Source: Planctomycetota bacterium
GTDB taxonomy: Bacteria; Planctomycetota; UBA8742; UBA2392
Assembly (NCBI GenBank): GCA_016722065.1
Contig: JADKGX010000001.1
Coordinates: 434,001-498,000, forward strand
Direction: 5' to 3'
Length of the DNA stretch: 64,000 nt
Shown here: piece by piece, positions 33,966 to 43,434 of the stretch
Numbering within the stretch: the first letter of the stretch is position 1
Layout of the letters: every line of letters begins with the position of its first letter
The notes under the pieces: generated by a model
What the model saw: only the letters and a program-made list of their open reading frames with translations
What the model was told of the DNA's origin: nothing
Database searches by the model: none
Translations under genes and position numbers: made by a program

Positions 33966-34799
33966 TCAGCCGCGTTCAAACCTTACAGCTTGGCCCTTGA
34001 ACCTTTGCTTCATTACCTTGATCGCCTGGGGGTTTTCGTCTACCAGCATGAACTTGCGGCCCAGTTCCAGGCAGGCTGCGCCGGTGCTTCCGGAGCCAGC
34101 AAAAAAATCCAGCACCGTATCGCCGGGCAACGAACTGGCCTGGATGATGCGGCGCATGATCCCCAGCGGCTTTTGCGACGGATAGCCGGTTTTTTCGCGG
34201 CTGGCTGTACCAACAATCGTGTGCCACCAGACATCCGTGGGCAGTTTGCCGCGCGCGGCCTTTTCAGGGCCGACCAGCCCCGGGGCCATGTAAGGCTCGC
34301 GCGTGATCTCTGCTGCATTAAACAGAAACCGGGCCGGGTCTTTGGCGTAAAAGAAAATCGTTTCGTGCTTGCTGGGCCAGCGGTCCTTGGGTCGCCCGCC
34401 GTAATCGTAGGCCCAGATAATCTCGTTGATCAGCGCATCGCGGCCAAACATCGGGTCCAGCAGTTGGACCCGGGCGTAATGGGCCTCGCGATAGTCGATG
34501 TGAAAGTACAGCGCGCCATCTGCGGCCAACACGCGGTACGCCTGTTCCATACGCGGGCGCAAGAAGCCCAGATAGTCTTCAAAGGCATCTGCGTAAGCTT
34601 GCTTGCCGGTTTCTACACGCCGATAGCTGGCACCGTTGAAACCGGTTTTGCCTGTGGCGTCGCGTGTGGCCTTGATTGTGCGGCGTTGCTGACGACGGCC
34701 CGTATTGAAGGGCGGGTCAATGTAGATCAGCGGTACGCTGGCATCGGCCAGCGTTTGCAGAAACTTCAGGTTGTCGCCAAGGATCACCCGGCTGCTCAT
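33966..34799 (-). CDS. Orphan DNA methyltransferase, N6-adenine/N4-cytosine, beta class
   Basis: 277 aa from ATG 34799. The catalytic motif DPPF (28-31) precedes the SAM-binding motif FAGSGST (233-239), the beta-class order (N6_N4_Mtase family). NTG after DPPF and the central target-recognition region (about 80-200) are as in site-specific enzymes. No restriction endonuclease or specificity gene is near it, so it is a solitary methylase. The start is uncertain: no strong ribosome binding site precedes ATG 34799, and a TTG at 34844 is possible. It lies between ftsK (minus) and the cardiolipin synthase-like gene (minus). Target site and role (regulation, repair or self-marking) are unknown. Confidence 0.9.
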   Translation of the reverse strand: MSSRVILGDNLKFLQTLADASVPLIYIDPPFNTGRRQQRRTIKATRDATGKTGFNGASYRRVETGKQAYADAFEDYLGFLRPRMEQAYRVLAADGALYFHIDYREAHYARVQLLDPMFGRDALINEIIWAYDYGGRPKDRWPSKHETIFFYAKDPARFLFNAAEITREPYMAPGLVGPEKAARGKLPTDVWWHTIVGTASREKTGYPSQKPLGIMRRIIQASSLPGDTVLDFFAGSGSTGAACLELGRKFMLVDENPQAIKVMKQRFKGQAVRFERG

Positions 34800-34895
34800 G
34801 GCGAAACGGTAGAAGTTTGAAGCCGCGCCCTCAATGGCAGGCAAGCGTCGCGCCCGCTGCGCACTTCTGGGGCCGATGGGCCGACCTTGCCCTGC

Positions 34896-36323
34896 CTACA
34901 GGATCGGGCTCAACAGCCGCACCACGCTTTCGGCGCTTTTGGCAAGCAGGCTGCGCTTTGCAAACGACTGCCGCGTGACGGCATGGGCATCGGCAATCAT
35001 GCGGTCCAGAAAGGCCTGGCAGGCTGCGGCGTCTTGCGGGCTGTCCAGCAGCCCCAGCACTTCAAAATTCAGGTTCAGGCTGCGCGGGTCCAGGTTGCTG
35101 CTGCCCACCGCAGCCCACTGGCCATCAATGATTACGCCCTTGCCGTGCAGCACCTTGGCGTTGTGCTGATAGATCTTGACCCCAGCGGCCATCAGTTCGT
35201 CCCAGTAATAGCGCGAGGCCAGAAACGTCAGCCAGGATTCCGGCGGGTAGCCCTGGGTCAGCACTTCCACTTGCAGGCCGCGCAAGGCCGCGCTGCGCAG
35301 GGCCTCGCGCATGGCAAGGTCAGGCACGAAATAGGGGCTGCTGATGCTGACCCGCTGGCGCGCTCCGGTAATGGCGGCAAAGAACACCTGGCGTGTGGAG
35401 TTCACTTCTTCGTCGGGGCCGGAATAAACAATCTGCACGCGCGAGTTGCCGCAGGTCTGGGGGGCCGGAAAGTACTGGGGCCCGCTGAGTTCCACGCCTG
35501 TGGCAAAATCCCAGTCCTCTACAAACACGCGCTGCAGGTCCAGCGTCGCGGGGCCCTGTACGCGCATGTGCCAGTCACACCAGTAACGGTTGCGAAACTT
35601 CAGCCCGAAGTATTCGTCACCCACGTTCATGCCACCAATGAAGGCGACACTGCCATCGCAGACAATGATCTTGCGGTGGTTACGCAGATTGGGCGTCAGG
35701 ACCTTGCCAAACGGAAACAGTGGCAGAAACACGCGGCCCTGGCCGCCGGCCTGTTGCAGTTGTCGAATCAGCTTGCGCGAGGCCCCGGTGCCCACGGCAT
35801 CGACCAGCAGGCGCACTTCAACGCCCTCGCGCGCCCGCTGGCACATCAGTTCCAGCAGCTCGCGGCCAAGGCTGTCGTCGCGAAAAATGTATTCCTCAAC
35901 ATGAATGTGGTGCCTGGCCGCGATCAGCGCCTGCTTGATGCTTTCAAAGGCCGATTTGCCGTCCAGCAGGCCGGTTACCTGGTTGCCCTCACGAATCGGG
36001 GTGTTGCCGGTTTTCTCGGCAATGCGGCCTATACCCTGGTAGCCCTCACGCGACGCCGTGCCCTGGGTTGTTACCGGAATGAACTTCGCCAGCCGGCGTG
36101 CGAACTCGGGCCGGTGCCTGCGCTTGCCCTTGAGGCGGTAGGGCAGCCTGTCGCGCCCGAAAAACAAAAACAGGGCAAGTCCGCCAACGGGAATCAGCAA
36201 GATCGCCAGGGCCCAACTGGTGGCGCTGGCGGCATCGCGCTTGCGGGCAAACACCACCAGCACGGCCGCAACCAGCACCAGGTAGTACAGCGACACGCCC
36301 AACGCAACCAGAAGGGATTCCAC
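34896..36323 (-). CDS. Cardiolipin synthase-like phospholipase D-family protein
   Basis: 475 aa. Two N-terminal membrane helices (about 5-55, with FGRDRL after them as in ClsA-type enzymes) are followed by two HKD phosphatidyltransferase motifs, HRKIIVCDG and HGKGVIIDG. This family joins two phosphatidylglycerols or phosphatidylglycerol with another lipid. The GTG start at 36323 is chosen because the sequence upstream of it is the divergent promoter region and the helix begins there; a GGGG lies a few nt upstream. The domain order is complete. It is divergent from the EEP hydrolase gene with 84 nt between starts. Confidence 0.9.
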   Translation of the reverse strand: MESLLVALGVSLYYLVLVAAVLVVFARKRDAASATSWALAILLIPVGGLALFLFFGRDRLPYRLKGKRRHRPEFARRLAKFIPVTTQGTASREGYQGIGRIAEKTGNTPIREGNQVTGLLDGKSAFESIKQALIAARHHIHVEEYIFRDDSLGRELLELMCQRAREGVEVRLLVDAVGTGASRKLIRQLQQAGGQGRVFLPLFPFGKVLTPNLRNHRKIIVCDGSVAFIGGMNVGDEYFGLKFRNRYWCDWHMRVQGPATLDLQRVFVEDWDFATGVELSGPQYFPAPQTCGNSRVQIVYSGPDEEVNSTRQVFFAAITGARQRVSISSPYFVPDLAMREALRSAALRGLQVEVLTQGYPPESWLTFLASRYYWDELMAAGVKIYQHNAKVLHGKGVIIDGQWAAVGSSNLDPRSLNLNFEVLGLLDSPQDAAACQAFLDRMIADAHAVTRQSFAKRSLLAKSAESVVRLLSPIL

Positions 36324-36407
36324 GCCCCGATTGTGGCACCGGCGCCGGCAAACAGAAGGGTCCCAACAGCCAAAACCCGCTTGCGATGCAAACGCACAGG
36401 CCGCATC

Positions 36408-37139
36408 GTGACGCGGGTGCGGCTGCTTACCTACAACATTCACAAGGGCATTGGCGGGCGCGACCGGCGCTATCGGCTGGAGCGCATCGTGCGCGTGCTG
36501 GAACACGAACAGCCCGACATCATCTGCCTGCAGGAGGTCGACCGGCACCTCGACCGATCGCGCTTTGATGACCAGCCGCGCCTGCTGGCCGAACACTTTA
36601 ACCTGCCCGCGCGCATGTTTCAGTTGAACCACCATGTGGCCACGGGCGGTTACGGCAACCTGCTGCTTTCGCGCTGGCCCTTTGGCCGTCACCACCAGAC
36701 CAGCTTGCGCTATCGCGCCAAGAAAAATCGAGGCGCCCAGGTGGCGGAAGTGCTGACACCGTCCGGCCCCCTGCGGCTGGTCAACTGGCACCTTGGACTG
36801 GCCGAGGCCGAGCGCCAATGGCAGGCACATACCCTGCTGGCCCATCCTGCCTACACCGAAATCCAGCCTGCTGCCACGCTGGTGGTTGGCGATTTCAACG
36901 ACTGGCGCGATGCCTTGAAGCCCTTGTTTGCCGCCCAGGGCCTGCGATCGCTGACCTCGCCGCCTTCGCGGTTTCGGACTTTTCCGGCCTGGATGGCGGT
37001 TGGAGCGCTGGACAAAGTCTATGCCTGCCCGCGCATTTCGCTGGAGCGTTCCCATGTTGTCGCATCGCGGTTGGCGCGGGTTGCGTCGGACCATCTGCCA
37101 CTGGTGGTGGATTTTGAACTTTCAGGCAATTCCTTGTGA
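36408..37139 (+). CDS. Endonuclease/exonuclease/phosphatase-family protein
   Basis: 243 aa. EEP-superfamily metal-dependent phosphodiesterase/phosphatase. The motif order LTYNIHKG, QEVD, GGYGNLLLSR, VGDFND and SDHLPL gives the catalytic His, Asp and Glu set. Many small relatives next to Cls genes act on lipid headgroups or other phosphodiesters; the substrate is not predictable. The GTG at 36408 is the first sensible start; no strong ribosome binding site is seen. It precedes the kinase gene by 85 nt. Confidence 0.88.
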   Translation: MTRVRLLTYNIHKGIGGRDRRYRLERIVRVLEHEQPDIICLQEVDRHLDRSRFDDQPRLLAEHFNLPARMFQLNHHVATGGYGNLLLSRWPFGRHHQTSLRYRAKKNRGAQVAEVLTPSGPLRLVNWHLGLAEAERQWQAHTLLAHPAYTEIQPAATLVVGDFNDWRDALKPLFAAQGLRSLTSPPSRFRTFPAWMAVGALDKVYACPRISLERSHVVASRLARVASDHLPLVVDFELSGNSL

Positions 37140-37194
37140 ATCGGGGTACTTGCATCACGGCAACACACAGGCTGGCGTGTCACCATGGGCAAGT

Positions 37195-37200
37195 GATAAT
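37195..37200 (+). promoter_or_regulatory. Putative -10 element of the kinase gene
   Basis: GATAAT, 24 nt before the TTG start at 37225. Confidence 0.35.
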
Positions 37201-37224
37201 CGCGCCTGAACACAAGGAAGCACA

Positions 37225-40200
37225 TTGGGCCTAATGGAAGCAGAGCGGCGCAAATCGATTGTCGCGGCGATACTGGCCGTGCACAGCGGCCGGATGTCAC
37301 CGGACGAAGCCGCCGAATTTCTGCAGGACCCCGGCAAGGTGGCCGAATCCATCAAGGGTTTGCAGGGCGGAGTGCCCGTCATCACGCTATCCAGCGGCGA
37401 CGGCGAGTTCAGCGAATATGACCTGATTGCCGTAGTCGACGACGAAGAGAAATCACGCCGAGCCCTGGCCGATATCGGCATTGAGCCACGCGCCCAGGAC
37501 ACCCTGTTCAGCTTTGGCAACCATGGCGGCGACGGCCGCAACATGAAGGTGCTGCGCGACACGTTGCAGCAGGTTGCGGGCACGGGTTCGCGCCTGACCA
37601 AAAGCGAAATGAAAGCGGGCTCGACGGAGGGCACGAAATCCGAGCAACCCACGCTGCCGCCCCAGGATCAAAAAACACGCACCATGCGCCTGACCACCAG
37701 CAAGTTCATGGCGAACTTCGGCGTCAGTCAGGACCGCTACGACGTGCGCAAGGAACACGCGCGCGGCGGCATGGGCCGCGTGCTGCTGGTACGCGACAAA
37801 GCCATCGGACGCGACATTGCCATGAAGGAACTGCTGCCGGGCGTGGGCAGCGGTGCCAGCATTCCGGCCGGCGCCAGCGGGGAATCCGGCGGCATTGTCG
37901 AACGCTTCCTGCGCGAGGCCAAGATCACCGGCCAGTTGGAACACCCCAACATCATTCCGGTGTATGAAATCGGCCAGCACCAGGACGGCAGTGTCTACTA
38001 CACCATGCGGTTTATCCGCGGCATGACGCTGGCCGACAAGCTGCGCGAAATCCGCAAAGACGAGGCGCTGGACCGCAAAGGCAAGCTCGCCGCGCGCATC
38101 GGGCTGCTGGACGGCTTTCTGGACGTCTGCGACGCCCTGAGCTACGCCCACAGCAAGGGCGTGATTCACCGCGACCTGAAGCCAGAAAACATCATGCTGG
38201 GTGAGTACGGCGAAACGCTGGTCCTGGATTGGGGGCTGGCCCGGGTGAAAGGCCAGGAAGACAAGGCCATGCGCGAGCTGCAAAAGGGCACACTGGCCCT
38301 TTCGCGCAGCCTGATGGAATCCGATAGCCAGCAGTTGACGCAAGACGGCAGCATTGTGGGCACTCCGGCCTACATGGCGCCCGAACAGGCGCGCGGCGAA
38401 CTCGAAAACGTTGACGAACAAAGCGACGTCTACGCTTTGGGCGCAGTGCTGTACCAGATTCTTTCCGGCAGTCCTCCATATGAAGGCCCGATGGCCGGCT
38501 TGATTGTGCAACAGGTGCTGGCCGGGCCCCCGCTGCGCCTGACAGCGCGCGAGCCCGAAGTGCCACCCGAGCTTGGCGCGCTGGTCGACCACGCCATGGC
38601 CCGCGAAAAATACGATCGCCTGCGTTCGGTGGCCGAACTGGCCGCAGACATCAAGGCATTTCGCAACGGCGCCACGCTCGGCGTGTACAAGTACAGCGCG
38701 CGCGAAATGGTTACGCGCTTTGTGCGCCAGCATCGCACCAGCGTTGGCATTTCCGTGCTGGGCATTCTGTTGCTGGTGGCTGGCGCCCTGTACGCCTATC
38801 AGCAGGTCAGTACGGAGCGCGACGACGCCCGCAGCGCCCAAGTGCAAGCTGAACTGGCACGCCAGAGCGCCCAGGCCAACGCCGACCGCGCCGACCGCGA
38901 ACGCGCACGCCGCGAACAACTGGAAAAGGACGAAATCGCCCGCGCCCAGCGCGACCTGGAGAGCCGCGTTGACGACGCCAAGAAGTTGCTGACCACCATT
39001 GAAGGCATGCGCATTGACCAGATTCGCGCTGACCTGGATGCCCGCATTGCCAACTATGAGGCCCAGGCCCGCGGCCTGGAACTTCCGTTTCTGGAACTTT
39101 CGCTGGACGAACGGGTCAGCAACGGCGTGCTGCTGGCTTCGGTGATGGGCTACGTTTCCTCGCAGCAAACGCTGGTGGACCTTTTGACCGGCCCCGCCGG
39201 TGCGCGCCTGCCCGATGCGCTGAACTCGATTGACCTTGCCGACCAGCGCGAACGCCTGCAGACATTGCGCCTTGGCGCCGCGCGGCTTGCCACTTTCAAT
39301 GGCGATTTCCCGCTGGCTGAACTGATGCTTTCAGGTGTGGGCAATGCCGGGCTGGCCAAAGCCGCGCGCGAAGCCGTTCAGACCGCGCGCACCGGGCTTT
39401 TGGAACTTCACGCCCAGCGCATTGATGAAGCACTGACTGATGTACGCAACGACCTGCGCCGCGCCGGCCGCACAGCACCTGCGCCGACACTGGCAGACTA
39501 CGTCAAACAGCTTTCCAGTTATCGCGAATCCCAAACCGTCACCAAGCTGGACCCGCAGGTGGCGGACCTTCGCAAGCGCTGCCGCGACCCGCTGGTCACC
39601 TGGTCTGCTGCGGATCTTGACCTTGTGGTGCTGGTCTGCCGTGTTCTGGGCGCCGTGGAACGCCCCAAAGAAACTGTGCCTTTGCTGCAAGGGCTGCTGC
39701 TGGTGGCGCGCCACCCGCGCGTGATCAATGAAAGCGCCCAGGCCCTGTGCACCACCAAGAGTGCCGACGCCGTAGACCCGCTGCTGGCCGAAATGCGCAC
39801 CCGCGGCATGGACTTCTGGGCCGGCATTGAGGTCGCCGCCGGCGCCCTGGCGCTGCCGGAACGCCTGCGCCAGCCCCAGGGCGCATCCGATTACCTGGAT
39901 GCCAGCGTGATGCTGCGCGCCAAGAGCGACTACCCCGGCGCAATCGACGCCGCCACCCGCGCCTCGGTGCTGGATGCCATGGCCCCCGAACCCCTGCTGC
40001 AGCGCGGGCTGGCCCGCGCCCGCGCCGGCGATAACAAGCGCGCCCAGGAAGACTTTCAATCGGCCCTGCGACTCGATGGCAAGAACTTTGAAGCCATGTT
40101 GGCGCGCGGCGACACACGCGACCTGCGCGCGGAAGGCGACCAGGCCATTGAAGATTACGCCGCCGCCATCAACCTGCGGCCACTGGATGTACGCGGCTAT

Positions 40201-41898
40201 CTGCGCCGCGCCCGGGCCTACGGTCAGCGCTATATGTTCGACCAGGCCTTTGTGGATTACGACCGCGCGGTGAACCTGAATCAGGGCCGCGTGGAAACGT
40301 ACATTGAGTACGGAGATCTTCTGTTCCGGCGCGGCAGGCTGGTCGACGCCGAAGCCCAGTACGACATCGCCATTGGCCTGGAACCTGAAAACTGGCTCGG
40401 CTGGCATTCTCGCGGCGTGCTGCGGCGCGAAAACAACTTCAATGGCTCCATGGCGGACCTCAAGCGCGCCGTCACGCTGAACGACCGTGACGCCAAGGCC
40501 TGGGACTGGATGTCGCAAGTCTATTACGGCATGGGCGCGCTGATTCAAGGCATAGAGGCGGCAACCAAGGCGGTTGAGATCGACCCCAACGAATGGCTGG
40601 CGTACTATTACCGCGGCATCACTTACCTGCGCCTGCAGGATGCCGAAGACGCCCGGGCCAACGAAAAAGGTGACGCCACGGCGTCCACCACGCGCATTAC
40701 CAACCTGAGCCGCGCGGCGGACGACTTTGCCCAGGCTGCGCGTATCAACCCACAGGACTATCGCTCGATTGCACTGGGTGGCTCCACGCTGCTGAGCTTG
40801 GAACGCTTTGACGAAGCCCGCGAATCGTTCTTGAAGGCCCTTGCCCTGTCGCCCTTTGGCGCCGGCACCCTGCAGATGGGCAACGAGTTCGTCAAAGCCG
40901 GCCTGCTGGAAATCGCCGCCCAGCCACTGCTGACCCGCGAGGCCGCCAACAACGACGAACGCATCCAGAAGGCCCGCGCCCACATAGGCCGCCAGGTGCG
41001 CAACAAAGCCACGCGGGAGGCCGATTTGCGCCAGTCCCGCGCGCAACTGCAAGCGGTGCGCGCGGCCTTGCAGGCGGGCGAGCTGAACGCCAAGCAGCGC
41101 TATCGGTATGAGCAAGTGGAGTCGCTGTTTCTGGCCGCCCTTCGCGAACACGGCTATTGGGTCGAGTTTGTTGGCGCACTGGACGACATGGCTTCGCGCC
41201 GCAAGCTGGACGGCGACGAACTGGCCGAGCGCGGCCAGGCCAAACTGGCCTTGCGTTCAGCGGTTGTTACGCGCGCCGCAAAGTTCCTGGAATCTGACGA
41301 AACCGCACGGGCCGCAGCGATGGCCGAGTTTGCGGCTCTGCGCGACGACCAGGTGCTCAAGCGAGGCACGGAACTTCTGGAAAGCGCAGTCACGGATCTG
41401 GAAGCCGCCATGGAAGCGGGCTGGTCTGACCCCGGCGTCTTGAACGAGCTTGTCCGCACGCACCCGCTGGCCGGAAACGCCCGTTACGAAGAGTTGCGCG
41501 CCAAAGCCAAGGCCGCGGGCCACAGGTTGCCGGTCTCCAGAAGCGGCCAGGCCGTGGTCGTGATTACCAATGTGATCGAGCTGGCCCCGGCTTCGCGCAT
41601 CGGCCTGCGCGCCTTTGATGTAGTGACGGCCATCAATGGCAAGCCGGTGTCCAGCGTGCAGGAGTTTCAGGGCACGCTGGGCCCACTGCCCGAAGGAACC
41701 GACATTGAGTTCAGCGTGCGCCGTTACGTGTTGACCCACGGCCAGCCCACGCCGCGCAAGGACGCCAATGGCGAAGTGGTTCGAAACGCCGATGGCCTGG
41801 CCACCTGGGAATACAGCGATGTCGTGATTCGCGGCAAGCGCGGCTTCATGGGCATCAACCTGGAAAACGGCATCGTGCCCATGCCCGAAGAAGAGTAA
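37225..41898 (+). CDS. Giant membrane Ser/Thr kinase with TPR repeats and C-terminal PDZ domain
   Basis: 1557 aa. An N-terminal ~165 residues of unknown fold precede a PknB-type kinase (about 171-490): glycine loop ARGGMGRV, catalytic HRDLKPEN (from 315), DWG at 335 in place of DFG, and APE in YMAPEQARGE. A membrane helix follows (about 505-527), then a coiled coil (about 530-600), a region of unknown fold, TPR-like repeats (about 885-1230), and a C-terminal PDZ domain (from about 1438; ELAPASRIGLRAFDVVTAINGKPV). TTG 37225 is chosen because AAGGA lies six nt upstream; an ATG three codons later is possible. DWG is common in kinases of this group, so it is not evidence of inactivity. The C-terminal half is probably outside the cytoplasm, sensing or binding ligands. 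Confidence 0.93.
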   Translation: MGLMEAERRKSIVAAILAVHSGRMSPDEAAEFLQDPGKVAESIKGLQGGVPVITLSSGDGEFSEYDLIAVVDDEEKSRRALADIGIEPRAQDTLFSFGNHGGDGRNMKVLRDTLQQVAGTGSRLTKSEMKAGSTEGTKSEQPTLPPQDQKTRTMRLTTSKFMANFGVSQDRYDVRKEHARGGMGRVLLVRDKAIGRDIAMKELLPGVGSGASIPAGASGESGGIVERFLREAKITGQLEHPNIIPVYEIGQHQDGSVYYTMRFIRGMTLADKLREIRKDEALDRKGKLAARIGLLDGFLDVCDALSYAHSKGVIHRDLKPENIMLGEYGETLVLDWGLARVKGQEDKAMRELQKGTLALSRSLMESDSQQLTQDGSIVGTPAYMAPEQARGELENVDEQSDVYALGAVLYQILSGSPPYEGPMAGLIVQQVLAGPPLRLTAREPEVPPELGALVDHAMAREKYDRLRSVAELAADIKAFRNGATLGVYKYSAREMVTRFVRQHRTSVGISVLGILLLVAGALYAYQQVSTERDDARSAQVQAELARQSAQANADRADRERARREQLEKDEIARAQRDLESRVDDAKKLLTTIEGMRIDQIRADLDARIANYEAQARGLELPFLELSLDERVSNGVLLASVMGYVSSQQTLVDLLTGPAGARLPDALNSIDLADQRERLQTLRLGAARLATFNGDFPLAELMLSGVGNAGLAKAAREAVQTARTGLLELHAQRIDEALTDVRNDLRRAGRTAPAPTLADYVKQLSSYRESQTVTKLDPQVADLRKRCRDPLVTWSAADLDLVVLVCRVLGAVERPKETVPLLQGLLLVARHPRVINESAQALCTTKSADAVDPLLAEMRTRGMDFWAGIEVAAGALALPERLRQPQGASDYLDASVMLRAKSDYPGAIDAATRASVLDAMAPEPLLQRGLARARAGDNKRAQEDFQSALRLDGKNFEAMLARGDTRDLRAEGDQAIEDYAAAINLRPLDVRGYLRRARAYGQRYMFDQAFVDYDRAVNLNQGRVETYIEYGDLLFRRGRLVDAEAQYDIAIGLEPENWLGWHSRGVLRRENNFNGSMADLKRAVTLNDRDAKAWDWMSQVYYGMGALIQGIEAATKAVEIDPNEWLAYYYRGITYLRLQDAEDARANEKGDATASTTRITNLSRAADDFAQAARINPQDYRSIALGGSTLLSLERFDEARESFLKALALSPFGAGTLQMGNEFVKAGLLEIAAQPLLTREAANNDERIQKARAHIGRQVRNKATREADLRQSRAQLQAVRAALQAGELNAKQRYRYEQVESLFLAALREHGYWVEFVGALDDMASRRKLDGDELAERGQAKLALRSAVVTRAAKFLESDETARAAAMAEFAALRDDQVLKRGTELLESAVTDLEAAMEAGWSDPGVLNELVRTHPLAGNARYEELRAKAKAAGHRLPVSRSGQAVVVITNVIELAPASRIGLRAFDVVTAINGKPVSSVQEFQGTLGPLPEGTDIEFSVRRYVLTHGQPTPRKDANGEVVRNADGLATWEYSDVVIRGKRGFMGINLENGIVPMPEEE

Positions 41899-41912
41899 CC
41901 GGCCCTCTGGCG

Positions 41913-43346
41913 CTACTTGCTGCACCACAGGGGCAAGCCGCCTTTTTCAAGGCACAGAATCAACACCCAGTGGCTGGTCGTCCATACTTCTGTCAAATCA
42001 CGGTCGAGGTTGGTGCCCATCATCGCCGTTTCGGGCGTGGGTCGGTAAGCAAACGAGCCCCCGGGGTTGCGGGCCATGGTGAGCTCAACACGATTGTGTT
42101 TCCAGTATTCAGCCCAATTGTCCGCGCCGCCGCGCCAGGCCGCCATCGCAAAGGCCAATTGATGCATCGTAGGCGTGCTGTGACCGTCAAAGGCGTGTTC
42201 CAGGTTGCGCTGTGCGCAGGCCTGCACCTTGGCGTAGATCGGGTCGTCGGTCTTGCGCAGGCTGGCCATTGCGTTGGCCAGCGCCGCGCTGCGGGCCGGT
42301 GACTTGACGGCGCTTTGCGGCGCGGTCGTGGAGTAGGCCACGTTGCCATCTTCATCGGTGCAGGCGCGGGCGAACTCCAGCATCTTGTCCAGCTTTTTGG
42401 CGTCGGGCTCGATACCGCAGCGCTGCATGCAGCCCAGGGCGGAGAGCAGCAGGTTGGACATCGCTTCCAGTTCAATATAGTCCAGCGCGTTGGGCCCGCC
42501 CGGGCCGTGACCAAAGCCCCCGCCGTCTTCCATGCCGGACTGGATGCGCCCGGCAATCCACTTCAGCTTCGATTTGATGCCCTTGAGCGACGACTTGGCC
42601 AGCCACTTGGCGTCGGTCTGGTGCTGCACGTGGGCCAGAAAGATCGCGCCGTAACCCAGGCTCCAGTGTGTCTGGTCGTTGTTCTTGCCTTGCAGGCGCT
42701 TGTACTGCTTTTGCTCGCCCACTGTTTCCAGCACGAACTCTGCGGCCTTGCGCAGCTCCGTGGCGTAGTCGCCTTTTTCGGGCGTAAAGCCTGCTGCCAG
42801 AAAACACAGGCCCGCCAGGCTGGTCTGCACGACCAGCCCGTTTTCAACCGAGAAATTGTTCTGCCAGGAACCATCGGGCTGCTGCTGCCGGGACAGCCAG
42901 GCCAGCGCATCGGCAATCAGCTTGTCACGCAGCGCAGCGCCGGGTGCAAGGCCGCCTGCAGAGGCCTTGGCCGGCGGGGCCAGTGTGGCGGTCAGTTGCA
43001 GGGTTTCCGTGCCGCGTTGGGCCTTTAGTTTGAGGCTGTGATCCTCTGCTGCTTCTGCCGTCTCGATCGCCAGCGCAAGTTCGCGCCAGGGGTTTTTGCC
43101 AAAGTCGTTATCCGCACAGCCGGTCAGAACGTCGCCGGGCTTCAGGCCAGCTTTGGCGGCAGGCGCGCTGTCCGTGACTTTGGCGATCAGCAATCCTGCC
43201 GGTTGGCCGGCTGCGGCAAGCTGGCTTATGCACTTGCCGCCCAAAGGCCCCAGGTTGAAGTATTCGGGCACCGGTTGCGGGGCCTTCTGCGCCTGCGCAA
43301 CCGCACACGGCAGCAGAATGAGCAGCAGCAGGCGGGCAAGGCGCAT
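41913..43346 (-). CDS. Exported PDZ plus alpha/alpha-toroid (prenyltransferase/cyclase-like) protein
   Basis: 477 aa. A signal peptide (MRLARLLLLILLPCAVAQAQ) is followed by a PDZ-like domain (about 30-125; GLLIAKVTDSAPAAKAGLKPGDVL). After it comes an alpha/alpha toroid (about 140-470) of the prenyltransferase/squalene-cyclase fold, recognisable by repeats of the AWLSRQQQPDGSWQN and AMAAWRGGADNW type. No catalytic aspartate-rich motif of a real cyclase is evident, so it is more likely a binding or polysaccharide-related protein. TACAAT 33 nt upstream supports the ATG at 43346. It converges with the kinase gene. Confidence 0.78.
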   Translation of the reverse strand: MRLARLLLLILLPCAVAQAQKAPQPVPEYFNLGPLGGKCISQLAAAGQPAGLLIAKVTDSAPAAKAGLKPGDVLTGCADNDFGKNPWRELALAIETAEAAEDHSLKLKAQRGTETLQLTATLAPPAKASAGGLAPGAALRDKLIADALAWLSRQQQPDGSWQNNFSVENGLVVQTSLAGLCFLAAGFTPEKGDYATELRKAAEFVLETVGEQKQYKRLQGKNNDQTHWSLGYGAIFLAHVQHQTDAKWLAKSSLKGIKSKLKWIAGRIQSGMEDGGGFGHGPGGPNALDYIELEAMSNLLLSALGCMQRCGIEPDAKKLDKMLEFARACTDEDGNVAYSTTAPQSAVKSPARSAALANAMASLRKTDDPIYAKVQACAQRNLEHAFDGHSTPTMHQLAFAMAAWRGGADNWAEYWKHNRVELTMARNPGGSFAYRPTPETAMMGTNLDRDLTEVWTTSHWVLILCLEKGGLPLWCSK

Positions 43347-43378
43347 GCGTGGCCACCGGGCAGACCAAGGGAAGCAGC

Positions 43379-43384
43379 ATTGTA
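43379..43384 (-). promoter_or_regulatory. Putative -10 element for the PDZ/toroid gene
   Basis: TACAAT on the minus strand, 32 nt before the ATG at 43346. Confidence 0.4.
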
Positions 43385-43434
43385 GCGCGCGGCTGCGTTG
43401 CCACGCGACGTGGATTTCGATTTGCGGCCAGGGG

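Noticed and set aside
33966..34799. A restriction-modification system
   Set aside because: Only a methyltransferase is present; no endonuclease or specificity gene lies within reach.
34887..36407. A ~507-codon in-frame extension in front of the EEP hydrolase
   Set aside because: It lies antisense to the cardiolipin synthase-like gene and has no conserved motif; the GTG at 36408 is where the EEP domain begins.
37453..39168. A 571-aa minus-strand frame opposite the kinase gene
   Set aside because: It is a mirror frame of a clear kinase domain.
37225..41898. The DWG motif as evidence for an inactive kinase
   Set aside because: The HRDLKPEN and APE segments are intact and DWG is common in related bacterial kinases.
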